Shown here: positions 1 to 7,296 of the stretch, piece after piece | Numbering within the stretch: the first letter of the stretch is position 1 | How the letters are laid out: each line of letters opens with the position of its first letter | Assembly: GCA_012841565.1 (NCBI GenBank) | Contig: DUUM01000172.1 | Location: 1 to 9,101, forward strand | Direction of reading: 5' to 3' | DNA: 9,101 nucleotides | From: Candidatus Epulonipiscium sp. | GTDB lineage: Bacteria > Bacillota_A > Clostridia > Lachnospirales > Cellulosilyticaceae | Program-made: the position numbers and the translations under genes | The notes under the pieces: generated by a model | The model's input: only the letters and a program-made list of their open reading frames with translations | Database searches by the model: none | Told to the model about the DNA's origin: nothing

Positions 1-95
1 ACAAGTTCCTCTTTTTCGCCATCTGCCATTTTCTCATACTCTTCATAGCTAACCCCATAAGTGGTTATAAACTTTCTAAATTCTAAATTGTCCAT
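1..95 (-). CDS. Partial tail-region protein (N-terminus only)
   Basis: This reading frame starts with ATG at 95-93 and stays open for 31 codons to the left edge, so only the N-terminus is present. The protein begins MDNLEFRKFITTYGVSYEEY and continues with an acidic, charged stretch. I do not recognise the family. It follows the major tail protein, the place where siphoviruses usually encode a small tail-assembly protein or gpG-type chaperone before the tape measure; that role is inferred from position only. The SD is purine-rich (GGGAGGGG) and close to the ATG, but it lies inside the 3' arm of a long hairpin (97-146), so translation is probably controlled. It lies 59 bases after the stop of the major tail gene, a wide gap for this operon. 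Confidence 0.7.
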   Translation of the reverse strand, partial: MDNLEFRKFITTYGVSYEEYEKMADGEKEEL

Positions 96-96
96 A

Positions 97-146
97 ATAC
101 CCCTCCCTTTTACCACATTATACTCTAATATAAAAGAAAGGGGTAT
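97..146 (-). promoter_or_regulatory. SD-sequestering hairpin between major tail gene and next gene
   Basis: Read as minus-strand RNA, the 5' arm AUACCCCUUUCUUUUA (146-131) pairs over 16 positions with the 3' arm UAAAAGGGAGGGGUAU (112-97), around an 18-base loop. Fourteen pairs are Watson-Crick and two are G-U. The two wobbles work only in minus-strand RNA; in plus-strand RNA they would be C-A mismatches, so the structure belongs to the transcribed strand. The 3' arm contains the SD of the gene starting at 95, and the ATG begins just past the helix. No U-tract follows, so this is not a terminator. The 5' arm starts 8 bases after the major tail stop codon, within reach of a terminating ribosome. 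Translational coupling is therefore a plausible inference. Confidence 0.7.
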
Positions 147-154
147 ATCAAGTC

Positions 155-730
155 TTAGGCTGCACTTATTGCATCATCAATTTGTACTTTCTTAAAGAAA
201 TCTTCTGCCAACGAAGGTGTTATTTCTTCATCTTCTGTATCAATGAAAGTGTAAAATCTTCCTAAGCTATCATGTTCTAATGCTGTGATAGTTACGCTAT
301 CAGTTGAATAGTTGATATTATCCTCCGATTGGGTAACAGTTTCTTGAATAGGCTCTGTTTTACAATATAAAAACCATATCAATTCTTTAGCTCCGCCTGT
401 TTTCTCAACCGTCCATCCAATAGCAAAGGGTTTTGGTTCGTCTTTTGATGTTCCACTTTCCACCCCACCTGTAACTGTTTTTCCCTCCATATACCTTCTC
501 CATTTTGAAGGTAGCTTGTTTTGATTTACTGATATTTGGTACGAATTTACTCTTGAAGTGGAGTGCGATACCTTTCCGTCACCGTAAAGTCGACCTTGTG
601 AAATTTGAGGGTTTCTTCCCACTTCCATAGCACCTGGTATATGCTCTGGTTTTCCAAATACTAATTCGCCCTCTTCGGACTCTGTAATTTCTGCAAAATG
701 CAGACCTTCTACATTTATTTTAAATTCCAT
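155..730 (-). CDS. Major tail (tube) protein, phi13-type
   Basis: At 191 aa this is the usual length for phi13-family major tail proteins of Firmicute siphophages, which polymerise into the tail tube. It begins MEFKINVEGLHFAEI, has the conserved GAMEVGRNPQ stretch followed by GRLYGDGK (about residues 33-53), then a beta-rich, Thr/Ser-rich core typical of the tube fold. No C-terminal Ig-like domain is present. The ATG at 730-728 overlaps the end of the upstream gene by 11 bases, with a GAGG about 9 bases upstream. A long hairpin follows the stop and leads into the next gene. Family assignment is by sequence feel and gene order. The structural role is fairly secure because it lies after the tail terminator-like gene. 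Confidence 0.85.
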   Translation of the reverse strand: MEFKINVEGLHFAEITESEEGELVFGKPEHIPGAMEVGRNPQISQGRLYGDGKVSHSTSRVNSYQISVNQNKLPSKWRRYMEGKTVTGGVESGTSKDEPKPFAIGWTVEKTGGAKELIWFLYCKTEPIQETVTQSEDNINYSTDSVTITALEHDSLGRFYTFIDTEDEEITPSLAEDFFKKVQIDDAISAA

Positions 731-1079
731 TCTTCAATACCTCACTTTCTACGTAATTAAATATTAGCACCTTATGGTATAACTGTTCTGTTTCGGATAA
801 TTTCTCTATGTCGTCACTCCCGTCAAAGTACCTAAATTTAGCGCCTGCAAGTAAAGCTTTAACCTCACTTACGGTACTTGAATAATCTGCTTTCTTGCTA
901 AACAAATCTACTTGTAGTGCCCCGCCACTTCTATTAGGTTTCCCATCACCATACATCAAGTTGCCTTCATTGAAAAAGTGATAAGACATAACCATTTGGC
1001 TTGTTCCGAACTGTGGCCTTTTTAAAAAAGTCGTTGGTATATTTAAAGCTTTTAAGGTGCTGTATACTGCCATTACCAT
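720..1079 (-). CDS. Probable tail terminator / tail completion protein
   Basis: This 119-aa protein lies directly before the major tail gene, where SPP1 gp17-like or HK97-like tail terminators (head-tail completion) are normally encoded. A stretch around GGALQVDLFSKKADYSSTV followed by a later YHKVLIFNYVE strand resembles a family of small Firmicute prophage proteins with the pattern of a beta strand QVD-[IL]-[WF]-SK, a helix, then a LYHK strand. Tail terminators form a ring that stops tube growth and joins tail to head. Two in-frame ATGs (1079 and 1073) are possible starts; the first directly follows the TAA of the upstream gene (TAAATG). The 3' end overlaps the major tail gene by 11 bases. 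Family recognition is moderate, and the role rests largely on position. Confidence 0.65.
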   Translation of the reverse strand: MVMAVYSTLKALNIPTTFLKRPQFGTSQMVMSYHFFNEGNLMYGDGKPNRSGGALQVDLFSKKADYSSTVSEVKALLAGAKFRYFDGSDDIEKLSETEQLYHKVLIFNYVESEVLKNGI

Positions 1080-1478
1080 TTAATCACCAACCTTTGATAG
1101 CTCTGCATCAATAACAGCTTGTATTTCTTGCTCTGCTTCTTGCAGTGCTTTATCCATAAAGTGAGTTGCACCAGTGTTGTAATTTCCATCATTTACGATA
1201 TGCCACAATGTGCCAGTTTTCTTACCACCTTGAATTTTTGTAACTTTATCTCCGAATGAATCTTTGACAGTTCTAATACTTACATCATCGGCCATGTGTT
1301 TGTGGTTTGCATCTTTTGTTTTAGTTCTTAATCTGTTCAGTTGACCTACCACTCTAGCTTTAATGATTTTAGCGGATTCTTTTTGTATTTCCTCGCCCGC
1401 CATTTTGCAATCTGTTTCTAACCTACCTAGAAATAATTCAAGTTTATCGGAGTCGGTATAGTTCATACTCATGCTCAT
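1080..1478 (-). CDS. HK97 gp10-like head-tail / tail completion protein
   Basis: The 132-aa product has the hallmark C-terminal segment of the HK97-gp10-like family: LWHIVNDGNYNTGATHFMDK, about residues 91-110, then a helix. The N-terminal half is helical and lysine-rich, as is normal for the family. These proteins act at the head-tail interface during siphovirus assembly; their exact step differs between phages. The ATG at 1478 overlaps the upstream stop in an ATGA junction, and an AGGTGA SD lies 4-5 bases upstream. ATGs at codons 3 and 5 (MSMSM) are alternative starts, less well spaced from the SD. The stop is followed immediately by the ATG of the tail terminator-like gene, implying tight translational coupling. 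Confidence 0.85.
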   Translation of the reverse strand: MSMSMNYTDSDKLELFLGRLETDCKMAGEEIQKESAKIIKARVVGQLNRLRTKTKDANHKHMADDVSIRTVKDSFGDKVTKIQGGKKTGTLWHIVNDGNYNTGATHFMDKALQEAEQEIQAVIDAELSKVGD

Positions 1479-1804
1479 AAAATCACCTGCTTTTTAATCG
1501 TTGCTATAAGCATATAATCTCGGTTATCTTTAAGTTCTTCGTAGCCTACAATATTGTAAATAACATCTTCGTGCCTTATAAACACAGTTTCGTTTATGTC
1601 ACTTCTGTATCTGATAATGAAATTAACTTGTATGATATTATGCTCTGCTCCTAGGGCTATATTCTCCTTACCTAGTAACTTTACTCTCTTAGCCCATATA
1701 TTAGTTATGGTTGGGTCGTAACTAGGCTCTAAGTCCTCGAAAGGACCATCCTGTGCCACCTCCACCATGAAATCTATCTTAGTATTGAGTTCTGCTATTT
1801 TCAT
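1475..1804 (-). CDS. Phage head-tail joining protein (head closure, SPP1 gp16-like)
   Basis: This 109-aa, beta-rich protein matches the head-tail joining (H_T_join) pattern. It starts with LNTKIDFMVEV, has a central IWAKRVKLLGKE, then VNFIIRYRSDIN, and ends in the strand pair VIYNIVGYEELKDNR and YMLIATIKK. Members form the head-closure ring below the connector and stop DNA leakage. The ATG at 1804 overlaps the preceding connector stop by 4 bases (ATGA), and its own stop overlaps the gp10-like start in the same way. The three genes therefore form a translationally coupled run. Length and gene order agree with the family, so confidence is high even without a database search. Confidence 0.85.
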   Translation of the reverse strand: MKIAELNTKIDFMVEVAQDGPFEDLEPSYDPTITNIWAKRVKLLGKENIALGAEHNIIQVNFIIRYRSDINETVFIRHEDVIYNIVGYEELKDNRDYMLIATIKKQVIL

Positions 1805-2067
1805 ATGCTCAACTCCATTTGTAACTGTTGGATAAGAGTTCGTATCCCGAATGGTTGTTCTTTAACCTCTTTACTTGTTATTTCTCTATTGTCATACCAG
1901 TTTTTCACTAGCATACAGACACATAACCCATATCTATGCTTGTTATAATCTTTAGATATACCTGCTTCTTTCAAATATTCCTCTGCCCCTAGTTGTAGCA
2001 TTGTGATAAAACTATTTTCTAAATCTCCATCTACCTTAATAAACATCTTTATTTCTTCTAGTGTCAT
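1801..2067 (-). CDS. Head-tail connector protein, HK97 gp6-like
   Basis: This 88-aa helical protein begins MTLEEIKMFIKVDGD, followed by a helix with the LQLGAEEYLKEAGI motif. A second helix is rich in aromatic and basic residues (LVKNWYDNREI), and the protein ends FGIRTLIQQLQ. This is the standard layout of gp6-like connectors (Phage_connect_1 / DNA packaging protein families), which form the ring under the portal. It is the first gene after the capsid terminator (2082-2106), and I see no separate promoter in the 43-base gap, so it depends on read-through or antitermination. A strong AGGTGGTG SD lies 4 bases before the ATG. The stop overlaps the next start as ATGA. Confidence 0.88.
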   Translation of the reverse strand: MTLEEIKMFIKVDGDLENSFITMLQLGAEEYLKEAGISKDYNKHRYGLCVCMLVKNWYDNREITSKEVKEQPFGIRTLIQQLQMELSI

Positions 2068-2081
2068 ATTGCACCACCTTT

Positions 2082-2106
2082 AAAAAAGTAGCCCCGTAGG
2101 GCCACT
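2082..2106 (-). terminator. Intrinsic terminator after the major capsid gene
   Basis: In minus-strand RNA, AGUGGCCC (2106-2099) pairs with GGGCUACU (2094-2087) around a UACG tetraloop closed by C-G, which is a stable UNCG-class loop. Five further U residues follow at 2086-2082. One pair in the stem is G-U. It begins 4 bases after the capsid stop codon and ends 15 bases before the next start codon. In an operon that must continue into the tail genes it should be partial or antiterminated, giving capsid mRNA in excess over connector mRNA. Confidence 0.85.
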
Positions 2107-2110
2107 CTGT

Positions 2111-3217
2111 TTATTCTGCTGGAATTGTTAATTCTAAGTGAATCATTGCGCCTGTATCTACTTTTTGAGTATCGAAACGCTCAATAACTCTCATAAACGT
2201 TGCATTCTTAGTAAATCCTGCTTCTTTAGATACTGCCATTTCATAAGCGCCTCTATCGAAGAAAGCTAAGAACTCTTCCATATCACCCACAAAGAATGTC
2301 AATTTGACACCTGTGCTCTTTAATACGGCATTTGATAATGCAACAACTTCCCTACCTTTAAATAGCTTTTTTGTTTTATCCGCTAGTGATTCTGTGAGTA
2401 GCGGCCTGCCGTTCCCATCAACAAGATTATCTAAGTAATCAAAACCATCTTGATTGGTGATAATGATAGCTGTTGCAGAGATAGCTGGGTCTAATTCTTT
2501 GTTAAGCATAGTAATAATATCCTTATATCCTGTTCCCGTTTTCTTTGTTGCAGTTTTGAGTTGTGCAATTATATTTGTATTTTCCGTTCTTACTGCCTTT
2601 TTAGCAAAACGTCTACCAATAAAGTTAGTAAGATTAGCTGTTTCGTCTTGAAGCAATGTGTTTGAAATCGGAATAAGATCTCCATAATCAGTTAACTTCC
2701 ACTTAACTTGTCCGAACCGAATATCGCTCTGGGTAATTTCTTCTAGCTCATCAAAGTTTACAAGTTCGTCATCCGCTCCCACCTCAAGCGGCATAGAGCC
2801 AGCCAAAGTCCCAACTGGGATAACGTTACAGTACGCTTTAAGTGGGGTAAGCTCCCTTTTAAGTTCTTCAATTTGCGTTCTCTGGTCCTCTGGTACTAAG
2901 TATCCGCCTTGCTCTCCCACATGTTCAATTTGACCTGTTTCAGCAAGCGCCATTTCTGCATCTGTCATAGGTTTTCCTAATAGTGCCTTGTTGAAAGCTA
3001 CTGTATGGTTAGGTTTTGCCTTAGGAGCAACTGGCGTACCTGTGAAATTCTCTGCTTCAACTCTTTCAAGTTCTTCTTGAACCTCAATCTTATTTCTAAG
3101 TTCAGTTAACTCGCCTAGTTTTGCATGCGCTTCTGCTGTTTTACCTTCTTTTTGGTACACCACAATCGTATTTTTAAGTGCATCTAATTCTTTACGCATT
3201 TCTGTTGATAATTTCAT
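2111..3217 (-). CDS. Major capsid protein, HK97 fold, with N-terminal delta domain
   Basis: The 368-aa product is an HK97-family major capsid protein. Residues 1-57 form a charged coiled coil (MKLSTEMRKELDALK onward) like the HK97 delta scaffold domain, normally removed by the prohead protease. The mature part has the GGYLVPED entry to the N-arm (about 104-111), the SDIRFGQVKWKLTDYGDLIPIS stretch region (about 164-185), and a late P-domain and spine ending KVDTGAMIHLELTIP. Cleavage probably falls between residues 57 and 103; the exact site is not visible. The SD is the strongest in the window (AAGGAGGAG at 3233-3225, 7 bases from the ATG), matching the need for hundreds of copies. It follows the protease with a one-base gap and is followed by an intrinsic terminator. 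Confidence 0.95.
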   Translation of the reverse strand: MKLSTEMRKELDALKNTIVVYQKEGKTAEAHAKLGELTELRNKIEVQEELERVEAENFTGTPVAPKAKPNHTVAFNKALLGKPMTDAEMALAETGQIEHVGEQGGYLVPEDQRTQIEELKRELTPLKAYCNVIPVGTLAGSMPLEVGADDELVNFDELEEITQSDIRFGQVKWKLTDYGDLIPISNTLLQDETANLTNFIGRRFAKKAVRTENTNIIAQLKTATKKTGTGYKDIITMLNKELDPAISATAIIITNQDGFDYLDNLVDGNGRPLLTESLADKTKKLFKGREVVALSNAVLKSTGVKLTFFVGDMEEFLAFFDRGAYEMAVSKEAGFTKNATFMRVIERFDTQKVDTGAMIHLELTIPAE

Positions 3218-3218
3218 A

Positions 3219-4016
3219 TTATTTCTCCTCCTTGGAATTGAAAGAAATTACATCTGCTAATGCTAGTGCAATTTCAATCTCATTGTTTAAGTTGTTATTT
3301 ATTTTCTTATTAAATATCGTAAACTCTACGTTCGGACTTTCTTTTGGTGCGGTTGAGAAATTGAAAGGTTTAATTCCAGTTATTTTTTCAACTCTTAGGT
3401 TCTTCGGCAAATTCTTATACTTATCTAGCAAGTTGCTATCACATGCCACCGCCCCTAAACTGTCAGTTACGGTTACATTAAAGTATTCTGCCATATTATC
3501 ACCATGTAGCCATGTTTCTTCGTTGAGTAGTTGGTTAATGGTTTCAATCTCAACTCCATCTTTCAAATGCCTTTTATAAGCATTTAAAATACCTTCCTGC
3601 ATACGGTCTAGATCATCAGCCATCTTCCTGTGCTCATCGGCATTCCCGTATAACGAGTTAATAGGCTTGTGAATCATCACCAAACTGTCACTAGGAATAA
3701 CTATCTCACTGCAACCCATCAATATTACACTTGCGATACTAGCCGCAATCCCATCAACGTGACCCGTTGTTTTTCCATCGTGCCTTTGTAGCATATGAGA
3801 AATAGCAAGGCCTGCACTAACATGACCACCTCCACTATTGATATACACATCTATATCTTTACCTTTAACACCATCAAGCATCTCTTTAATGTTGCTAGGG
3901 AATACATCTTCTGTTTCATCCCAGTAGTAGCCTTTCCAGCTATCATCTACGATATCTCCATAGATATATAATTCTGCTGTGGTATCTGTTTGATTTTTTA
4001 AGTTATAGAAACTCAT
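3219..4016 (-). CDS. ClpP-like prohead (capsid maturation) serine protease
   Basis: The 265-aa protein has a ClpP-type (S14-like) core. The oxyanion-side strand DVYINSGGGHVSAGLAI lies at about 56-72. The nucleophile segment GHVDGIAASIASVILMGC is at about 85-102, with Ser93 as the likely nucleophile. MIHKP follows with His116 as the general base. The third triad residue is not clear: the EETWLHGD stretch stands where the phage members have a TWL motif. In this gene position the enzyme is expected to cut the scaffold domain from the capsid protein. Residues after about 195 extend past the protease fold as a low-complexity tail containing NKKINNNLNNEIE. ATG at 4016 has GGGGGTGA upstream. It lies between the 82-aa gene and the capsid gene. 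Confidence 0.93.
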   Translation of the reverse strand: MSFYNLKNQTDTTAELYIYGDIVDDSWKGYYWDETEDVFPSNIKEMLDGVKGKDIDVYINSGGGHVSAGLAISHMLQRHDGKTTGHVDGIAASIASVILMGCSEIVIPSDSLVMIHKPINSLYGNADEHRKMADDLDRMQEGILNAYKRHLKDGVEIETINQLLNEETWLHGDNMAEYFNVTVTDSLGAVACDSNLLDKYKNLPKNLRVEKITGIKPFNFSTAPKESPNVEFTIFNKKINNNLNNEIEIALALADVISFNSKEEK

Positions 4017-4020
4017 CTAT

Positions 4021-4269
4021 TCACCCCCTTTCCCTTAACCAGTTAAACTCAAATCCCACAATTTTAATGCCTTTAGCATGTCTGTGTTCTAAGTTTTCAT
4101 CGTAAACATCTTTGTAATATTCTAGTTTTTTCTTCAAATTAACTGCAGGGTTAATAATCAACTCTGGCTCCACGAACCCTGGCATCTCAATAGATAGGCC
4201 TAACGGTAAATCACACTCAAGTGCCTTTTCTATTATTCTTTCTAGGTGATTCATATCTTCGAGCTTCAT
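4021..4269 (-). CDS. Small conserved-position protein of unknown function
   Basis: I do not recognise this 82-aa protein. It begins MKLEDMNHLERIIEKALEC, a probable amphipathic helix, then a Pro/Gly-containing stretch (LGLSIEMPGFVEPELIINP), a lysine-rich helix, and ends in a strand with GFEFNWLRERG. No membrane segment, signal or Cys/His metal site is visible. Its ATG abuts the portal stop codon (TAAATG), with a GAGGGTG SD inside the portal gene's end. Its own stop lies 4 bases before the protease start. This tight packing argues that it is a true gene. Lying between portal and prohead protease, it could assist prohead assembly, but that is only a guess from position. Confidence 0.8.
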   Translation of the reverse strand: MKLEDMNHLERIIEKALECDLPLGLSIEMPGFVEPELIINPAVNLKKKLEYYKDVYDENLEHRHAKGIKIVGFEFNWLRERG

Positions 4270-5526
4270 TTATTCACCCTCTTTCTTGTATTGGTTACCC
4301 ACTTGCGTTACTGGAATGTAGTTACCGTTTACCATAAGCACATCCCCACCTAATTCCTCTTGTTGGTCTAATATCTTCCTAGCTTCGTTAGGTGTATAAA
4401 TGCCATTATTAACATACCTCGCCAAACATTCAGCTTGCGTTTTCAAGTCTCCACGCAAGATACTACTAACATTAAATTTAAAGTGTAGTCCTTCTTTTCT
4501 CTCATTGTTGGTTAATAACTTGTAATTCAATTCTTCTTCGTACTGTTTTAAGATAAACAAAAGAGTATCTACATAAAAGCTAAGATTTTGCATCTCACTA
4601 TTACTGTAACTACTCTTTTCATAATTGTTTATATGGTTTGGTTTGATTCCAAATGCTGCCGCTATCTGTAATGCGCTATACTTCCTTAACTCAAAGTACT
4701 GGCTGTCAGTTAGTTTTAAATCTAGTGGTGTAAGCTTCATGCCTAGTGGTATAGGAACTATTTTACCTGCATTATCTTGGCCCATTGCGTGTTCTTCTAT
4801 TGTGGCCACTAACGTTTTTCTTTTTGCTTGGTCTAAATCTCCGACATACTCGAGGACTGCTCTAGCTGTTAGCCCTTTTTCATTTAGGTTGTTTAGGAAA
4901 GCCTGACTAGCTTTGTTGCCCTTCATGGTACTTGCTAATATATCTTGAATAGATAAGCCTAGTATTCCATCTCTGCTAACTCCACCTTTTAAGTGTATAA
5001 TCTCACTTTGATGGAATAAGAATTTTTGTTGTGTTTTCGGGTTTGTGTATTCGTAGAACAACTTTTCTTCACTACTAAATAAATTGACATCATCTATGAT
5101 AACTTTAACATTATCATTTTCTAGTACCCATAAATCTGCTACACTAGCCCCTTTGTATCTCAGCCATATATAAGCATTACCGTAATGGTTACGGTTAAAT
5201 TCAACCAGTGACTTAAATGTAGAAGGTGACATATGAGGGTTTGGTCTATATTTAAACAAATTATAAGCTTCATGATCTTTAACTCTAACTGTACCTTTAT
5301 CTGTATCTTGCAATAAATCTATATTTAACTTACCAATACTTTCAGATAACATCTTAATACAAGTGAAATATGTTACCTCTGATAGATTTTCACCATTTCC
5401 ACCACTTAACCCAAACATTGCGTTTATTTCTTGCAATCCTATGTCACTTGTGGTTTGCTCTTGTACTTCGTTTCTAGCAAGGTCTTTCTTGACATAGTTG
5501 TATGCCATTTTTCGCACTATTCCCAC
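4270..5526 (-). CDS. Phage portal protein (HK97 family)
   Basis: This is the dodecameric DNA-entry channel at one capsid vertex, to which the terminase docks. Family marks are SVT-like helices near the N-terminus, YRPNPHMSPSTF (about 93-104), FNRNHYGNAYIWL (about 110-122), SEIIHLKG near the clip region, and the long helix with FGIKPNHINNY and SYSNSEMQ. I place the start at GTG 5526-5524, which gives 418 aa: it has a textbook GGAGGTG SD 6 bases upstream and begins one base after the large terminase stop. The frame is open further to a TTG at 5553, but that would place the SD inside the gene. Length fits the family. The C-terminus abuts the 82-aa gene. Confidence 0.93.
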   Translation of the reverse strand: MGIVRKMAYNYVKKDLARNEVQEQTTSDIGLQEINAMFGLSGGNGENLSEVTYFTCIKMLSESIGKLNIDLLQDTDKGTVRVKDHEAYNLFKYRPNPHMSPSTFKSLVEFNRNHYGNAYIWLRYKGASVADLWVLENDNVKVIIDDVNLFSSEEKLFYEYTNPKTQQKFLFHQSEIIHLKGGVSRDGILGLSIQDILASTMKGNKASQAFLNNLNEKGLTARAVLEYVGDLDQAKRKTLVATIEEHAMGQDNAGKIVPIPLGMKLTPLDLKLTDSQYFELRKYSALQIAAAFGIKPNHINNYEKSSYSNSEMQNLSFYVDTLLFILKQYEEELNYKLLTNNERKEGLHFKFNVSSILRGDLKTQAECLARYVNNGIYTPNEARKILDQQEELGGDVLMVNGNYIPVTQVGNQYKKEGE

Positions 5527-5527
5527 G

Positions 5528-7282
5528 TTACTCACCTCCATTCTTTTTATCAAACATACTCATAAAGCTATCAACTTCCGCATTTACATCATATTCACTT
5601 ACTGATTTATTCATAAAGTATATTTTCCAAGCATCTAAGATAGCATCAACTGGGTCAATCCTATTTTCTTCACTTAACTTATCAACTTTGATTTCTCCGA
5701 AACTATTTTTAGTAGTATGAGCATTAATAATTGACCATACTAATAGCGCATTATTCTTGTTATACAATAATTGGTTAGCTTTGACTGAAAGTTGGAAATC
5801 CACCGTTGCATCATTTAAACTTCTAGCCGATTGTAATACCTCTGTAAGAGGGCATCCTATAAACTCTAAATCTGCTAGGAATGCACTTGCATTATGATTG
5901 TCATATCCACATTCGGTAATGTTAATCTCATACTTATCTATTAGTTCTTTAAGATAGTTAACGATGAACTTATAGTCTGTTTTAACTCCAAATGCCCCAG
6001 AAGTTAGGGTTAATAAACCATCGTTCGCCCAAAGTCTGTAAGGCACATCATCTGTACGTTCGTGTTCCATTAGTCGCAACTCTGGCATAAATGAATGTGA
6101 GTGTATGAATATCTTGCCATTATCCAGTTCAAATAATAAAGCTATACTAGTTAAGTCACCACCACTCGAAAGGTCAAAGCCTAAGTAACAATCTCTGCCC
6201 TTTACATCTTCAAGTGTCATTTCGCTTTCGCATAACTTAAACTTATCTAAATCAATAAGGGCTCCTGCTTTCCAAGCTACCCACATATTAAGCCATTTCG
6301 TCATGAAATCTAAGAGATCAGTACCACCTTTTTCCTTTACTTCAACTGCGACTTCACTCATTTTCCTAACTTCATCCATGTTAATGGTGTTATCCCGATT
6401 AAAAAGTAAAAGCGGATTAGATTTCGCCCAGTTCTTGTAATCCCACATATCATCCTCGGGATCCATTTCAGTTATAAATACAAATTGACTTTCTTTTATT
6501 ACTAAGCCTCTTAGTATTCTCTTGCAAAACTCATAGTGTTCGTAACAAAAACCGTTTAGGTCAAACCCAGCGGTTGTGATTGCAAGTAGTAATGCGCTAT
6601 TTACCCTACGTTGACCCCCTAGGAGTAGCCTGTAAGTTTGATTGTTTGGATGCGCATGTAATTCATCGGGTATCGCCAAGATAGTTCTAAATCCATCTAG
6701 CGACTTTGTATCCCTACCTACCGCAACTATTCTAGTACCAGTTACTTTGCTTGTTATGGTATTCTTACTTTCAGTTATTTTATATAACTCCGATAAATCT
6801 TCATCGGCTTTTATAAATTTGGCAACTTCATTCCATACAATCTTAGCCTGGTCTTGCTTAGTAGCGGCACATATAATTAAACCCTCTTTGTAATCACTAA
6901 ACCCTGCATCCTCATTCGCTTTAGTACCCGACAAAAAAGACTTACCATTCTGTCTACCCAATTGAATGTAAGCCTCTCTAAATCTATTATATTTAGTTCT
7001 TTTTTGTTTCCATCCAGCTAATGACCCTAGTATGAATTCTTGAAATCCATATGTTTGTAGCTGTTGGGGTTCGTCACCTTCTAGAATAGTTAGTTCATTT
7101 GCAAGACTAATCGACTTCTCTGCTAAATCTACATGAAATTTATAATCAAAGTCTTTATTCTTCGATTTCTTCAAATCTTCTAAGTGCCTTTTACATGCCA
7201 AGATTTCAGATTCGCCTGCTACTTTTTTACCAGCAACTACAAGCTTGGCATATTCAGTAGTGCGGTCTACTTTCTTGGCCAC
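5528..7282 (-). CDS. terL: Terminase large subunit (packaging ATPase-nuclease)
   Basis: At 584 aa this is a full-length large terminase. With the GTG at 7282 as residue 1, the ATPase has a Walker A GRQNGKS (about 109-115), a Walker B TILAIPDE followed by LHAH (about 200-211), and a coupling motif AITTAG (about 234-239). The RNase H-like nuclease follows, with acidic residues in YLGFDLSSGGD (Asp about 370), CGYDNHN (Asp about 461) and DAILDAWK (about 546-553). It pumps DNA into the prohead through the portal and cuts concatemers. The frame extends to GTG 7291, but that codon lies inside the AGGGGGTG SD; GTG 7282 is correctly spaced and I prefer it. The SD overlaps the small terminase stop. All catalytic motifs look intact. 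Confidence 0.95.
   Translation of the reverse strand: MAKKVDRTTEYAKLVVAGKKVAGESEILACKRHLEDLKKSKNKDFDYKFHVDLAEKSISLANELTILEGDEPQQLQTYGFQEFILGSLAGWKQKRTKYNRFREAYIQLGRQNGKSFLSGTKANEDAGFSDYKEGLIICAATKQDQAKIVWNEVAKFIKADEDLSELYKITESKNTITSKVTGTRIVAVGRDTKSLDGFRTILAIPDELHAHPNNQTYRLLLGGQRRVNSALLLAITTAGFDLNGFCYEHYEFCKRILRGLVIKESQFVFITEMDPEDDMWDYKNWAKSNPLLLFNRDNTINMDEVRKMSEVAVEVKEKGGTDLLDFMTKWLNMWVAWKAGALIDLDKFKLCESEMTLEDVKGRDCYLGFDLSSGGDLTSIALLFELDNGKIFIHSHSFMPELRLMEHERTDDVPYRLWANDGLLTLTSGAFGVKTDYKFIVNYLKELIDKYEINITECGYDNHNASAFLADLEFIGCPLTEVLQSARSLNDATVDFQLSVKANQLLYNKNNALLVWSIINAHTTKNSFGEIKVDKLSEENRIDPVDAILDAWKIYFMNKSVSEYDVNAEVDSFMSMFDKKNGGE
5533..5539 (-). promoter_or_regulatory. Portal SD site that fixes a GTG start
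   Basis: GGAGGTG at 5539-5533 is followed by 6 bases and GTG at 5526. It overlaps the last codons of the large terminase gene, so the portal is probably translated by coupling. It supports the GTG over the upstream in-frame TTG (5553) and ATG (5541), neither of which has an SD at suitable distance. Confidence 0.75.
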
Positions 7283-7288
7283 GTTTTG

Positions 7289-7296
7289 CACCCCCT
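7289..7296 (-). promoter_or_regulatory. Large terminase SD overlapping the small terminase stop
   Basis: AGGGGGTG at 7296-7289 is followed by 6 bases and GTG at 7282. The SD shares bases with the TAG stop of the small terminase (7297-7295), so the two subunits are probably translated in a coupled manner. The GTG at 7291 is part of the SD and is an unlikely start. Confidence 0.65.

Noticed and set aside
117..145. TATAAT on the minus strand upstream of the gene at 95, as a possible promoter.
   Set aside because: No acceptable -35 lies 16-18 bases upstream (TACCCC is found) and no extended TG is present. The TATAAT is in the loop of the RNA hairpin, which explains the region better.
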